Notes: a model not told the origin generated them from the sequence alone. 64,000 nucleotides of DNA from Bacillota bacterium (GCA_023443025.1 JAEZWM010000017.1:62001-126000), one strand, 5' to 3'; positions 35,614-44,511 are shown, numbered from the stretch's first letter. Translations and numbers: made by a program.

Positions 35614-36258
35614 CTAAAAGCTCTTGATGATGTCTTTGATAAAAGCTTTATAATTGCTCCAAATCAAGCTTATAGGATTGTCAAACTCGCTTTGGGTTGG
35701 TAAATTATTCTCATAGAATAATTTGTAAGTTTTGTAAGTATTCATTACCTTGTTTACATAATTTCTTGTTTCCCCAAAAGGTATATTGTCTAATTTATCC
35801 CCGTGGTATGAAATTGAAGGATCTTTTAACCATTCTTCAACATTACCCATCCCGCCGTTATATGCAGCGAGTGCAATTTCTACATCACCGAAATGTTCAT
35901 ATAGATACTCATAATAATAAGCTCCCAGATGGATATTATAGTCAGGATCATGTAGTTTTTCATCATGGTAATCTTCGTTTAACCTTTCAGATATCCACTG
36001 TCCTGTATCCGGCAGTATTTGCATAAGACCTTTTGCATTCATAGGCGATACAGCATCGGTATCAAAATCAGACTCGACTTTAATTATTGAAGCTATCATT
36101 AGAGGGTCAGAATTATATTGTTTACTATATTTTTCTATTATATCTATATATTTAACCTTTGTGTCAACTGTCTTCATGGTAATTAAAGCCAATGACATTC
36201 CAACTGTTAAGATGGCAATAATAATTATCAGCATCAAAATGTTTTTTAGTGCTTTCAT
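35614..36258 (-). CDS. Membrane-anchored lytic transglycosylase (SLT domain)
   Basis: This 214-residue protein has an N-terminal helix (about residues 6-27) and an extracellular SLT lysozyme-like domain. The catalytic Glu lies in IIKVESDFDTDAVS (about residue 62), followed by NAKGLMQILPDTG and the ALAAYNGGMGNVEEWL motif. It should cleave glycan strands to form 1,6-anhydro ends. It lies 8 bases after coaE, so polA, coaE and this gene probably form one operon, the usual clostridial order. Confidence 0.93.
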   Translation of the reverse strand: MKALKNILMLIIIIAILTVGMSLALITMKTVDTKVKYIDIIEKYSKQYNSDPLMIASIIKVESDFDTDAVSPMNAKGLMQILPDTGQWISERLNEDYHDEKLHDPDYNIHLGAYYYEYLYEHFGDVEIALAAYNGGMGNVEEWLKDPSISYHGDKLDNIPFGETRNYVNKVMNTYKTYKLFYENNLPTQSEFDNPISLIWSNYKAFIKDIIKSF

Positions 36259-36266
36259 CCTTCACC

Positions 36267-36866
36267 TCATAAATTTAAACTCTTTAATAAATCTTCTGCG
36301 TTTTTTTCAAGCGCAGTTAAACTTGAAGAATTATCTATAACAAAATCCGACTTCTTTATTTTTATTTCATCAGGCAATTGCAATTCCATAAACTTCAAAG
36401 CTTCATCATAGCTTATATTTGATCTTTGCATTAGTCTTTCTAATCTCGTCTTGGCATCTGCATAAACATAAACAACATAGTTTATATCGATGTATTTGTC
36501 TATAACTTCCTTTGATTCAAAGTAGACGGGAAGCTCAAGAAATATAGACTCCCCTGAATACTCTTTAATATCCTTTGCTAAACTTTTAGCGATAATCGGA
36601 TGTGTAATCGCATTTAGTGTTTTAACAGAATTAGGCTTTAATAGTAAGACTTGCCTTAGTTTTTGCCTATCAATTTCTCCATTACTTAAAATTCCTTTGC
36701 CAAAATTTGATATTATAGAATCTCTAACTTCTATTATATCATAAATTTCACCGGTCTTTTCATCTGCGCTTATAACAATATAACCTTTGCTTTTTAAATA
36801 CTCACAAAGTGCGGATTTTCCTGACGCAATCCCACCTGTTATAACTATGACTTTATTTTGAGTCAT
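36267..36866 (-). CDS. coaE: Dephospho-CoA kinase
   Basis: CoaE phosphorylates the ribose 3'-hydroxyl of dephospho-CoA, the last step of coenzyme A synthesis. The 199-residue protein has the P-loop GGIASGKS (residues 11-18), the DAKTRLERLMQRS lid region and the family TG/ISHPII-like motif, here NAITHPIIAKSL. The start overlaps polA by 14 bases. Length is standard and no essential residue appears missing. Confidence 0.94.
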   Translation of the reverse strand: MTQNKVIVITGGIASGKSALCEYLKSKGYIVISADEKTGEIYDIIEVRDSIISNFGKGILSNGEIDRQKLRQVLLLKPNSVKTLNAITHPIIAKSLAKDIKEYSGESIFLELPVYFESKEVIDKYIDINYVVYVYADAKTRLERLMQRSNISYDEALKFMELQLPDEIKIKKSDFVIDNSSSLTALEKNAEDLLKSLNL

Positions 36867-39570
36867 ACCAAGACGCTCCTACTTCAATATCAGTTTTTAA
36901 ATCCACCTTTAATCTATGTGCCTGCTCCATTATCTCTCTGACTAATTTTAGAACCTCATCTACTTCATCTTCATGTGCTTCAATAATTAGTTCGTCATGT
37001 ACTTGAAGAATAAGTCTGGATTTCAATTTTCTTTCTTTAATTACCTCATATACTCTTACCATTGCAATCTTGATGATATCAGCAGCAGAGCCTTGGATTG
37101 GTGTATTTAATGCAATTCTTTCTCCAAAACCCCTGATATTAAAATTCTTAGAAGAAAGCTCCGGAACATATCGTCTGCGTTTCAGTATAGTTTCCACGTA
37201 GCCATTTTTCTTGCCCTCGTCAACTATGTCTTTCATATATTTTTTTATTCCCGGATAGGTAGCTAGATATTTGTCTATATACTCCTTAGACTCAGCTCTA
37301 GGAATACCTAAATCCCTCGATAAACCATAGTCACTGATCCCATAAACTATTCCAAAGTTTACCGCCTTTGCTCTAGATCTCATCAGTGGGGTTACCTCAT
37401 CCATATCTACATGAAAAACTTCCGAAGCGGTCTTTGTATGAATGTCCTCTCCATTTTCAAATGCTGTTAGCATTACATCATCGTCTGAAAGATGGGCTAA
37501 TACGCGTAATTCTATCTGAGAATAATCAGCATCTACAAGAATATATCCTCTTGATGCAACAAAAGCTTTTCTAATTTTTCTTCCATCCTCAGTTTTAATT
37601 GGTATGTTTTGGAGGTTTGGTTCAGTACTACTTATCCTGCCGGTAGCAGTTATATTTTGTCTAAAAGTAGAATGTATCTTTCCGTCCACTATAAGTGGTA
37701 CTAAGCCATCTATATAGGTACTCTTTAATTTAGCGGTACTCCTATATTCAAGGATTAGTTTAATAATCTCATGCTGATCATATAACTTGTCCAATACTTC
37801 TGCATCTGTGGAGTAACCGGTTTTTGTTTTCTTAATCACAGGAAGTCCCAGTTTGTCAAAAAGTACTTCCCCAAGCTGTTTAGGAGATCCTATATTAAAC
37901 TCCATACCTGCTAAATCATAAATCTCCGTTTCTAGTTTCTCTATTTTAACATCCAATTCCTTGCCAAGACTTTGAAGTTCCTGGGTATCAACCTTAAAGC
38001 CTATCCTCTCCATATCAGCCAGCACTTTTATTAGAGGTAACTCAATATCATAGTAGAGTTCATGCATTTCTCTTTCTTCAACTATTTTATCAAGCTCAGG
38101 ATATAACTTTTCTGTAATTGTAATATATTCTGCCATGTACCCAAATAATTCTTCATCGGAAAGCATGGACAATGTCTTTTTTTTCTTACCTTTACCAAGC
38201 AAATCTTCTAGTGGAGTAAAGCTCTTATTCAAATACTGAAGTGCTTGTCTATCAATGCTAAAACCTGTTTGTGATGGATCTATTAAATAATCAGCTATCA
38301 TATTATCTCTGTAATTTTCAACATTAATGTTATTTTTCAAAAAGAAAAATAAATCCGATTTAATATCATAAGATAATTTTACAATTTTTTTATCGCTAAA
38401 TATTTTTGATAGCTCACCTTTAGTTAATACTGACTCAGAATTAGAGTTATCTCCATTATCATCGATTAAATTATCATCAGTCAAGCTTAGCTGTTTTGCC
38501 TCACCATTACTATTTAATCTCGTAAGATATACAATCGGGTCATTTGGTATCTTTATGCCAAATGCAACGACTCTAGAGTAGATATAATTCTCACCATCGT
38601 AAAATAATTTAAAAGAAAACATTTTTTCTTTTTTTATGGAATCTATTAATTTAGAAAAACCTTCAGCATCAAGTTCTTTGAATTCAGACTTAATATCTGT
38701 TGAATTACCCTCTACAGGTAATCTACTTGCAAAAGTTCTAAACTCCAGCCTGTCAAATTTCTCCTTAAGTGCGATGTAATCGGGCTCTCTAAATCTATAC
38801 TCATCAAGGTTTAAATCTACCGGAGCAGCAGTATAAATTTCACCAAGCTTTTTACTCATCATAGCTATCGCATGATTTTCTTCCAGATTTCTTTTAAGAG
38901 CCTTTCCAGAAATATTATCTAAATTCTCGTAAACTTTTTCCATACTGCCATACTCTTTGATGAGTTTTAATGCTGTCTTCTCCCCCACGCCCGGAACACC
39001 TGGTATATTATCTGATTGGTCACCCATAAATCCTTTGACATCGATTAACTGTTTTGGTTCAAGACCATATTCTTCTTTGATTTTTTCGGTTGTGTATGAT
39101 TCTGTTTGAGTAATTCCTCTTTTTGTTAATACAACAGTCGTGTCACTGTCAACAAGCTGAAGATAGTCTCTATCACCTGTGACAATAATCGACTCAATTC
39201 CATTATTATTAAACTCATTAGAAAGCGTGCCAATAATATCGTCCGCTTCATAGGCATCCAAATCTAGATGCTTAACACCCATAGAGTCAAGAACATCTTT
39301 TAAAATTCCAAACTGTGAACTTAGCTCCGATGGTGTTTCCTGTCTATTTGCCTTATATTCCTTATAGTCTTTTGTTCTAAATGTTGGACCTGACCTATCA
39401 AATGCCACAAGAGCATAATCAGGTTTGTACTCATCAATCATCTTATAGTACATACTTAAAAACCCATAGACACCATTGGTATAAATACCGTCTTTAGTAG
39501 TAAGGTTTCTTATAGCATAAAAAGCTCTAAATATTAAACTTGAACCATCTATCAGTAAAATTCTTTTCAT
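36853..39570 (-). CDS. polA: DNA polymerase I
   Basis: This 905-residue family A polymerase acts in Okazaki-fragment processing and repair. The N-terminal 5' nuclease domain starts LLIDGSSLIFRAF and keeps the acidic DxxADD-type cluster (ALDAYEADDIIG). The polymerase domain has motif A (VDADYSQIELR, about residue 680), motif B (RAKAVNFGIVYG) and motif C (QVHDELI, about 860). The middle 3'-5' exonuclease domain lacks the DxE metal motif (the region reads FSFKLFYDG), so proofreading is probably absent, as in Bacillus. It heads the polA-coaE-transglycosylase run. Confidence 0.96.
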   Translation of the reverse strand: MKRILLIDGSSLIFRAFYAIRNLTTKDGIYTNGVYGFLSMYYKMIDEYKPDYALVAFDRSGPTFRTKDYKEYKANRQETPSELSSQFGILKDVLDSMGVKHLDLDAYEADDIIGTLSNEFNNNGIESIIVTGDRDYLQLVDSDTTVVLTKRGITQTESYTTEKIKEEYGLEPKQLIDVKGFMGDQSDNIPGVPGVGEKTALKLIKEYGSMEKVYENLDNISGKALKRNLEENHAIAMMSKKLGEIYTAAPVDLNLDEYRFREPDYIALKEKFDRLEFRTFASRLPVEGNSTDIKSEFKELDAEGFSKLIDSIKKEKMFSFKLFYDGENYIYSRVVAFGIKIPNDPIVYLTRLNSNGEAKQLSLTDDNLIDDNGDNSNSESVLTKGELSKIFSDKKIVKLSYDIKSDLFFFLKNNINVENYRDNMIADYLIDPSQTGFSIDRQALQYLNKSFTPLEDLLGKGKKKKTLSMLSDEELFGYMAEYITITEKLYPELDKIVEEREMHELYYDIELPLIKVLADMERIGFKVDTQELQSLGKELDVKIEKLETEIYDLAGMEFNIGSPKQLGEVLFDKLGLPVIKKTKTGYSTDAEVLDKLYDQHEIIKLILEYRSTAKLKSTYIDGLVPLIVDGKIHSTFRQNITATGRISSTEPNLQNIPIKTEDGRKIRKAFVASRGYILVDADYSQIELRVLAHLSDDDVMLTAFENGEDIHTKTASEVFHVDMDEVTPLMRSRAKAVNFGIVYGISDYGLSRDLGIPRAESKEYIDKYLATYPGIKKYMKDIVDEGKKNGYVETILKRRRYVPELSSKNFNIRGFGERIALNTPIQGSAADIIKIAMVRVYEVIKERKLKSRLILQVHDELIIEAHEDEVDEVLKLVREIMEQAHRLKVDLKTDIEVGASWYDSK

Positions 39571-39658
39571 TTATCCTCCAATATAATTACCTGGTAATAT
39601 CTTATCTATAATAGTATATAATAACTGTTGTTAAAAATAAAGAAAATAGCCAAATCTA

Positions 39659-39687
39659 TTGTAAAACAAATTATTTTATGCTATTAT
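39659..39687 (+). promoter_or_regulatory. Promoter of tRNA-Leu(CAA)
   Basis: TTGTAA (39659-39664), a 17-base spacer and TATTAT (39682-39687) lie just ahead of the tRNA gene. Confidence 0.6.
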
Positions 39688-39697
39688 TACTACACAA

Positions 39698-39784
39698 GCC
39701 GGAGTGATGGAACTGGCAGACGTGCAGGACTCAAAATCCTGTGGTGGCAACACCGTGCGGGTTCGAGCCCCGCTTCCGGCACCA
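39698..39784 (+). tRNA. tRNA-Leu (anticodon CAA)
   Basis: The acceptor GCCGGAG pairs with TTCCGGC, and the 3' CCA is encoded. The D-arm has GGAACTGGCAGAC. Anticodon stem CAGGA/TCCTG encloses CTCAAAA, giving CAA for UUG. The variable arm is long (TGGTGGCAACACCG) and the T-arm is GCGGG-TTCGAGC-CCCGC. It is a class II leucine tRNA, alone on the plus strand. Confidence 0.96.
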
Positions 39785-39920
39785 TACTATTAATAAGTTC
39801 ACGTAACTTATTAAGATGTTCATTTTATGCCGTTGTTAAAGGTATGCTTACACGTAACTACTCATAACTTTATATGTTTTTATGGAGTCATAGCATATTT
39901 TAAGCATATTTTAGGCATAC
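39785..39920. repeat. Repeat-rich segment after tRNA-Leu(CAA), possible integration scar
   Basis: TTAATAAGTT (39790-39799) and AACTTATTAA (39805-39814) form a perfect inverted repeat. CACGTAACT occurs twice (39800 and 39851). AGCATATTTTA is tandemly repeated (39892-39902, 39903-39913) and followed by GGCATAC, which mirrors GTATGCTTA at 39842-39849. Short repeats like these are reminiscent of integrase arm sites beside a tRNA, but no integrase is here. Confidence 0.45.
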
Positions 39921-39958
39921 AAAAAAGACTGCAGATTTAAATTTCCGCAGTCTTTTTT
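39921..39958. terminator. Bidirectional terminator
   Basis: AAAAAAGACTGC (39921-39932) pairs with GCAGTCTTTTTT (39947-39958). T-runs exist on both strands. It ends the Cache/membrane-protein operon on the minus strand and the tRNA side on the plus strand. Confidence 0.9.
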
Positions 39959-40009
39959 TATTTATTTTTTTGAAAGATTATAATCCTATAAACCAAAGTC
40001 TTTTTAAAT

Positions 40010-40711
40010 CTATGCGGTTTTCTTCTTTTCACTATCTGCTCCAGGAGATTCTGCAACAGAAAGTCCAACCAAGGCTATTAACGAACCAAGTGATATAGCA
40101 CGTAGGACTATTATCAATGTATTTATTCTTTCCATTTCAGTGTCATGTCCCTCAATTAATTTGTCAAGCTCTTCCGTAGGGGTCCCAACAAAAAGCAGTC
40201 CTATTACATTGTTATTCACATCGGTTATAGGCTTATATGCGGTGTAATAATTGTCACCCAGAATATTAGCTTCTCCAATATAAGTCTGACCGTTCAAAAC
40301 AGTTTGATAAGCCATATGATCTTGTCCTAAATATGTACCAACGGCCCTTTCATTGTCATCGCCCATAATATTGGTAGTAATCCTTTTGAAATCGTTACTT
40401 TCTTTGACAAAAATACTTGATTTTTCTCCAAGGTCTTCCAGAATTGAGTCTACCAAACCAAATCTTCCTTCAATGCTCACACCTTCACTATCTAAAAGAG
40501 TACCCTCACCTTGTTTTAAGGTTCCATAAGTATTATTGACATATTTCATAGTTAAGTCTATGTTGCTCTGCAATTGGTTCTTTAAAAGCCTATTTTTTAT
40601 ATTTTCTATTTCTTGAGTTTGATTTGAGAAACCTAATAACCCCAGTATTAAGTTTGCTAAGAGCGCAGCCATACCTAAATAAGCTATCCATTTCACATTT
40701 CTAGTCTTCAT
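40010..40711 (-). CDS. Stand-alone membrane-bound Cache-domain protein
   Basis: This 233-residue protein consists of a membrane helix (about residues 9-28), an extracellular domain resembling Cache 3/Cache 2 fusion sensors (about 35-185), a second helix (about 195-218) and a short charged tail. The Cache motifs GRFGLVDSI, the threonine-rich ITTNI segment, YYTAYKPI and NNVIGLLFVGTP are clear. Normally this module senses small ligands for chemoreceptors or kinases, but no HAMP, MA or kinase domain follows. It is the third gene of an operon with two related membrane proteins and may act as their sensor; that is inference. Confidence 0.8.
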   Translation of the reverse strand: MKTRNVKWIAYLGMAALLANLILGLLGFSNQTQEIENIKNRLLKNQLQSNIDLTMKYVNNTYGTLKQGEGTLLDSEGVSIEGRFGLVDSILEDLGEKSSIFVKESNDFKRITTNIMGDDNERAVGTYLGQDHMAYQTVLNGQTYIGEANILGDNYYTAYKPITDVNNNVIGLLFVGTPTEELDKLIEGHDTEMERINTLIIVLRAISLGSLIALVGLSVAESPGADSEKKKTA

Positions 40712-40742
40712 GTCTTCTCCTCTTATTAATTAATGATAATTA

Positions 40743-41135
40743 TTATTCTTCGAACTTTCTTTCTATATCTAAAAATACCTTTTTTAATCCAAGCCAAGCA
40801 AAACAGGAAATTGCACCAATAGTTCCAAGTCTACCTCCAATACCGGCATAAGCACTACTTGCAGCAATAAATAAAATCCCTGTTATCAGTGAGATTATTG
40901 CCATCTCAAAAACATTAAGAGCATTTTCCACCGAGATCATACCTGCATAAGATGCACAAGCAGCTGCTGTAACAAGAGTTCCGGACATTGAAGGAAAAAA
41001 GTATGGCAGTAGTAAACCTGAGATTAAGGTAATAGTAGCAGAAGCTATTACGGCTCCTCTCTTCAATATTATTGATACAAAATATGTTGCCATGCCGGCT
41101 AGTACCGAAGTTGCCAATATAATTAGTTCATTCAT
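40743..41135 (-). CDS. Hypothetical membrane protein, paralogue of its upstream neighbour
   Basis: I cannot name this 130-residue protein. It has about four hydrophobic helices, and nearly the whole length aligns by eye with the C-terminal two-thirds of the preceding gene product. Shared points are RGAVIA/YGAVIA (about residue 27) and YAGIGGRLGT/YAGIGGKGGT (about 100), the latter rich in glycine. The ATG follows AGGAGAGG. The gene pair followed by a Cache protein suggests a heteromeric membrane complex with an external sensor. Confidence 0.7.
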   Translation of the reverse strand: MNELIILATSVLAGMATYFVSIILKRGAVIASATITLISGLLLPYFFPSMSGTLVTAAACASYAGMISVENALNVFEMAIISLITGILFIAASSAYAGIGGRLGTIGAISCFAWLGLKKVFLDIERKFEE

Positions 41136-41146
41136 TTCTACCTCTC

Positions 41147-41704
41147 CTAATTAAAAAATCTAATAATATTTCTGGTTATAATAGTAGATAATGCCGCAGT
41201 AGTTCCACCTTTACCACCTATCCCTGCATATATTTGTGCAGTAGTTATTAGTACAGCCGCAGCAATTACACCGGCAAGTGCACCAGACATAAGATTTGGA
41301 ATTACACTCAGCGAGCTCATACCAACAAAAGATGAAGTATAAGTTATACCGGCCAAATCATTTGGTAAAAAAGTAGCCGCCATAACTCCAACAAGACCAT
41401 TAGCAATTACTGCCCCATAGCCCATTTTATGATTGATAAACCAGGTTACGGTTACACCTATTACAGAGCAAGCCAATATGTATAAACTTCTTTTGTTAAA
41501 AATTGTGGTATTATCTACAGCCTTTATTTTTCTGTAATGATCGGCTAAACTGATTGTAAAAAAAGCTCCGAGAATGATTAGAATCTCAGTCTTGTAAAAG
41601 TTTTCCCCGTTGATAGCCGTAGACACTATCAATCCTCCACCGGTTGCAATAAATGCAAATAGTCCCAATAAATTTGCATTGTTCTTGTTAAAAAATTTGC
41701 TCAT
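41147..41704 (-). CDS. Hypothetical membrane protein with YAGIGG motif
   Basis: This 185-residue protein has about six hydrophobic helices and a C-terminal half paralogous to the next gene product (motifs YGAVIA and YAGIGGKGGT). I do not recognise the family. It is the first gene of a three-gene operon with promoter TTGACT-16-TATTAT. The start ATG has no adjacent ribosome site; a strong AAAGGAGGG lies 36 bases upstream. A hairpin between them can bring the two within about 10 bases. Confidence 0.7.
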   Translation of the reverse strand: MSKFFNKNNANLLGLFAFIATGGGLIVSTAINGENFYKTEILIILGAFFTISLADHYRKIKAVDNTTIFNKRSLYILACSVIGVTVTWFINHKMGYGAVIANGLVGVMAATFLPNDLAGITYTSSFVGMSSLSVIPNLMSGALAGVIAAAVLITTAQIYAGIGGKGGTTAALSTIITRNIIRFFN

Positions 41705-41750
41705 AATAATTTATCAGAAGACAAATCTTCTACTTCTGAACCCTCCTTTA
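41705..41750 (-). promoter_or_regulatory. Shine-Dalgarno separated from its start codon by a hairpin
   Basis: On the minus strand AAAGGAGGG (41749-41741) is followed by TCAGAAG (41739-41733), a 12-base loop and CTTCTGA (41720-41714), then nine bases and the ATG. An alternative inner stem AGAAGA-TTTG-TCTTCT is possible. In-frame TGA and TAA just upstream of the ATG exclude an earlier start. Confidence 0.6.
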
Positions 41751-41799
41751 TGATTATTAATAAATTCTGATTTCCTAATCTTTAGTGTGATAATTGCAT

Positions 41800-41827
41800 A
41801 TAATAATATCCACTTATAATTAGTCAA
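41800..41827 (-). promoter_or_regulatory. Promoter of the membrane/Cache operon
   Basis: On the minus strand TTGACT (41827-41822), 16 bases and TATTAT (41805-41800) lie about 100 bases before the start codon, leaving a structured leader. Confidence 0.6.
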
Positions 41828-41917
41828 TCCTCTTTACTATTATACATTGTATCATAATAATGCATACAATTGGTACAATTTTATATAAAAAAAACAGGAT
41901 ATTATATGAAAAATATT

Positions 41918-41947
41918 TTAACGATTTTCTGTTAACTGTGATATAAT
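41918..41947 (+). promoter_or_regulatory. Promoter of the M18 aminopeptidase gene
   Basis: TTAACG (41918-41923), 18 bases and TATAAT (41942-41947) with an extended -10 TGA lie just ahead of the gene. Confidence 0.55.
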
Positions 41948-41975
41948 CGATACAAAAGAATAAATCGGAGGGAAT

Positions 41976-43271
41976 ATGGATAAAAATATTTTAGTTAATG
42001 ACTTGTTAAATTTTTTAAACGATTCACCAACCTGTTATCAAGCAGTAGATGCTATCAAGAAAAAGTTAGATAATGCCGGCTTTAAAGAACTAAGGAAATC
42101 AGAAAGTTGGAATCTTGAAGAAAATGGTGAGTATTACATTATTAATAACGACTCTGCCATAATAGCATTTAGAATTGGCAGTGTGGATGGAGAAGTTTTT
42201 AAATTCCATATAATAGGATCACATAGCGATTCACCAACTTTTAGAGTGAAACCTAAAGCAGAGATGAAAACCAAAGATTCATATCTAAAACTAAACACGG
42301 AAGTCTATGGCGGCCCCATACTTTCAACATGGTTTGATAGGCCTCTATCACTTGCAGGAAGAGTAATGATTTCAGGTTCTGATCCTTTTACACCTGAAAT
42401 AAAACTATTAAATATAGATCGAGACCTGCTTACTATTCCCAATGTAGCCATACACATGAACAGAGATATAAACTCAGGATATTCTTACAATGCACAGGTG
42501 GACACACTTCCCCTACTTGGAATGATTAATAAAAAGCTTGAAGAGGATAATGTATTGCTCAAGCTTATTGCCGGTGAACTTGGCATTTCAGAAGATGAAA
42601 TACTAGAATTTGATCTGTTTTTATACTCAAGGGAGTCTGCTAGCCTACTCGGTTTAAATAACGAGTTTATTTCAAGTGGACGAATCGATAACCTTGCAAT
42701 GGCACATGCATCGATTATGGCATTAATTGAAACCGGTGATTCCACCACTTCAAATGTGGTTGTAGTTACTGATAACGAAGAAGTTGGAAGCATGTCAAGA
42801 CAAGGAGCAGACAGTCCGTTTATTTCTGATACCTTAAAGAGGATAGTTTTAAATGTATCCGATGACCCTGAAGAATACTATAAAGCAGTATCCAAAAGTT
42901 TTATGATATCAGCGGATATGGCTCATGCACTACATCCAAACCACCCTGATAAATCAGACCCTACCGTATATCCTATTATAAACAAAGGTCCGGCTATAAA
43001 AATAGCTGCTTCAAAATCCTATACTTCAGATGCATACTCTATTTCTGTCTACAAGCAGATATGCAAAAATGCCGGAGTTCCTGTTCAGGAATTTACAAAT
43101 AGATCTGATGCAAGAGGTGGATCTACCATAGGTCCGATAACTTCAAAACATATAGATATCGCAGCGGTAGACATCGGTAATCCCGCACTAGGCATGCACT
43201 CTGTAAGAGAGTTGTCAGGAGTCGATGATCATCACTATATTTATTTAAGCTTCGTAGAATTTTTCAAATAG
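41976..43271 (+). CDS. M18 family aminopeptidase
   Basis: This 431-residue cytosolic metallo-aminopeptidase is of the aspartyl-aminopeptidase (DNPEP/ApeB) family, removing N-terminal residues in peptide turnover. Zinc ligands are visible in HIIGSHSDSP (about residue 86), the Glu pair in VVVTDNEEVGSMSRQGADSP (about 266-270) and His in the C-terminal GMHSVRELSGVDDH. Length is normal. GGAGGG precedes the ATG. It is monocistronic with its own promoter and terminator. Confidence 0.94.
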   Translation: MDKNILVNDLLNFLNDSPTCYQAVDAIKKKLDNAGFKELRKSESWNLEENGEYYIINNDSAIIAFRIGSVDGEVFKFHIIGSHSDSPTFRVKPKAEMKTKDSYLKLNTEVYGGPILSTWFDRPLSLAGRVMISGSDPFTPEIKLLNIDRDLLTIPNVAIHMNRDINSGYSYNAQVDTLPLLGMINKKLEEDNVLLKLIAGELGISEDEILEFDLFLYSRESASLLGLNNEFISSGRIDNLAMAHASIMALIETGDSTTSNVVVVTDNEEVGSMSRQGADSPFISDTLKRIVLNVSDDPEEYYKAVSKSFMISADMAHALHPNHPDKSDPTVYPIINKGPAIKIAASKSYTSDAYSISVYKQICKNAGVPVQEFTNRSDARGGSTIGPITSKHIDIAAVDIGNPALGMHSVRELSGVDDHHYIYLSFVEFFK

Positions 43272-43304
43272 ATAAAACCAGAGGATTTTCCCTCTGGTTT
43301 TATC
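43271..43304. terminator. Bidirectional terminator between the M18 gene and argJ
   Basis: GATAAAACCAGAGG pairs perfectly with CCTCTGGTTTTATC around ATTTTC. The 14-bp stem contains the argJ stop codon and serves both convergent genes. Confidence 0.9.
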
Positions 43305-44511
43305 TATAATTAGTTACTTCTTTTATATAATCACAGCTTAAATCACATCCGTATGCCTGTGCACTATGTTCACCATTATTGATATTAACATAGATCTCTA
43401 CTTCTTCTGTGTTTGCCATTGAGATCATCTGATCAAAATTAAGTGCGTACGAGACACCATTCTCATACATGATTGCTTCCTGATCTTTCCACTTATAACT
43501 TATTTTTGTTTTCATAAAATCAAACTCTTTATTAGTATAACCCATATTGGCTAAAATTCTAGCACCATATGCATCCAATCCATTCATAGCTGCCTTGTAT
43601 CTGGTGCTTGCTATCACTGCTTTTGCTAATGTTCTTGCATCTTCTTTGGTTTTTGCTCCAACAAAAGTACAAACAAGTAACTTAGATGCACCTTCTCCAT
43701 CAGATGCTATCATTCTTGCCATAATCCTTAAGGAATCAGTAAGGAGTTTTAAGAACTTATAATAGTCACTGTTCTTTTCGGTAATAGTTTTGTTTCCGGC
43801 AAGTCCTGAACTCATAATTAAAAATGTATCATTTGTGGACATATCACCATCGATGCTTATCATGTTAAAAGTCTCATCCACAGCTTCCGCTAAAGCATCC
43901 TGTAAAAGCTCTTTTGTAATTGCTATATCCGTCGTGGCAAAGTTGATTGTAGTTCCCATATTGGGATGTATCATCCCACTACCTTTTCCAATACAAGATA
44001 ATAGCACAGTATGCTCATCAAAATAAGATTCCACAGTTAGAGTTTTGGGATAACTGTCGGAGGTCATAATCGCTCTGGATACGCCTTTGGAATTGTCTCT
44101 TCCGAGTTCCGGCATTTGCTCAAATCCTTTTTCAATTAAACTAAAGTCTATCTCCTTACCAATCTTACCTGTACAAGCAGGGAGGATTTCAGTAGATTTA
44201 ATTTTCAATAGTTTAGCTGCCATATCACATACCTTTTCCGCTTTTTCGTATGCATTGGGCACACATGCATTTGCAACACCACTTATGCCCAAAAATGCTC
44301 TTGAGGTTTCGCTTTTTATATTATCCATACAGTATACCACTGTTCCGCTCTTGACCGAATTTTTTGTAAATACACCCGCAGCAAGAGCCGGTACTTCTGA
44401 TAGTACTAGCATCATATCCTCTTTACCGGAATCGCTACCATTGAGATTAACAGAAGTTGCCGTAGCGGTAAACCCACGAGGAGCCGTGATATCGCTCTCT
44501 AGAATTTTCAT
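43300..44511 (-). CDS. argJ: ArgJ glutamate/ornithine N-acetyltransferase
   Basis: ArgJ transfers acetyl groups between ornithine and glutamate in arginine synthesis. The product of about 403 residues has the self-cleavage region KGSGMIHPNMGTT (about residue 180); the nucleophilic Thr is kept, preceded by Gly rather than the commoner Ala. The NTFLIMSSGLAGN and GEGASKLLVCTFVGA segments are also typical. I place the start at an ATG with AAGGTG 7 bases upstream; a GTG 15 bases earlier is in frame. No other arginine gene is nearby, so it is an orphan here. Confidence 0.92.
   Translation of the reverse strand: MKILESDITAPRGFTATATSVNLNGSDSGKEDMMLVLSEVPALAAGVFTKNSVKSGTVVYCMDNIKSETSRAFLGISGVANACVPNAYEKAEKVCDMAAKLLKIKSTEILPACTGKIGKEIDFSLIEKGFEQMPELGRDNSKGVSRAIMTSDSYPKTLTVESYFDEHTVLLSCIGKGSGMIHPNMGTTINFATTDIAITKELLQDALAEAVDETFNMISIDGDMSTNDTFLIMSSGLAGNKTITEKNSDYYKFLKLLTDSLRIMARMIASDGEGASKLLVCTFVGAKTKEDARTLAKAVIASTRYKAAMNGLDAYGARILANMGYTNKEFDFMKTKISYKWKDQEAIMYENGVSYALNFDQMISMANTEEVEIYVNINNGEHSAQAYGCDLSCDYIKEVTNYR

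Noticed and set aside
39698..39784. Duplicate of the tRNA 3' end downstream as a proven attachment site
   Set aside because: No second copy of the GGTTCGAGCCCCGCTTCCGG segment was found in the window, so only a possible scar is reported.
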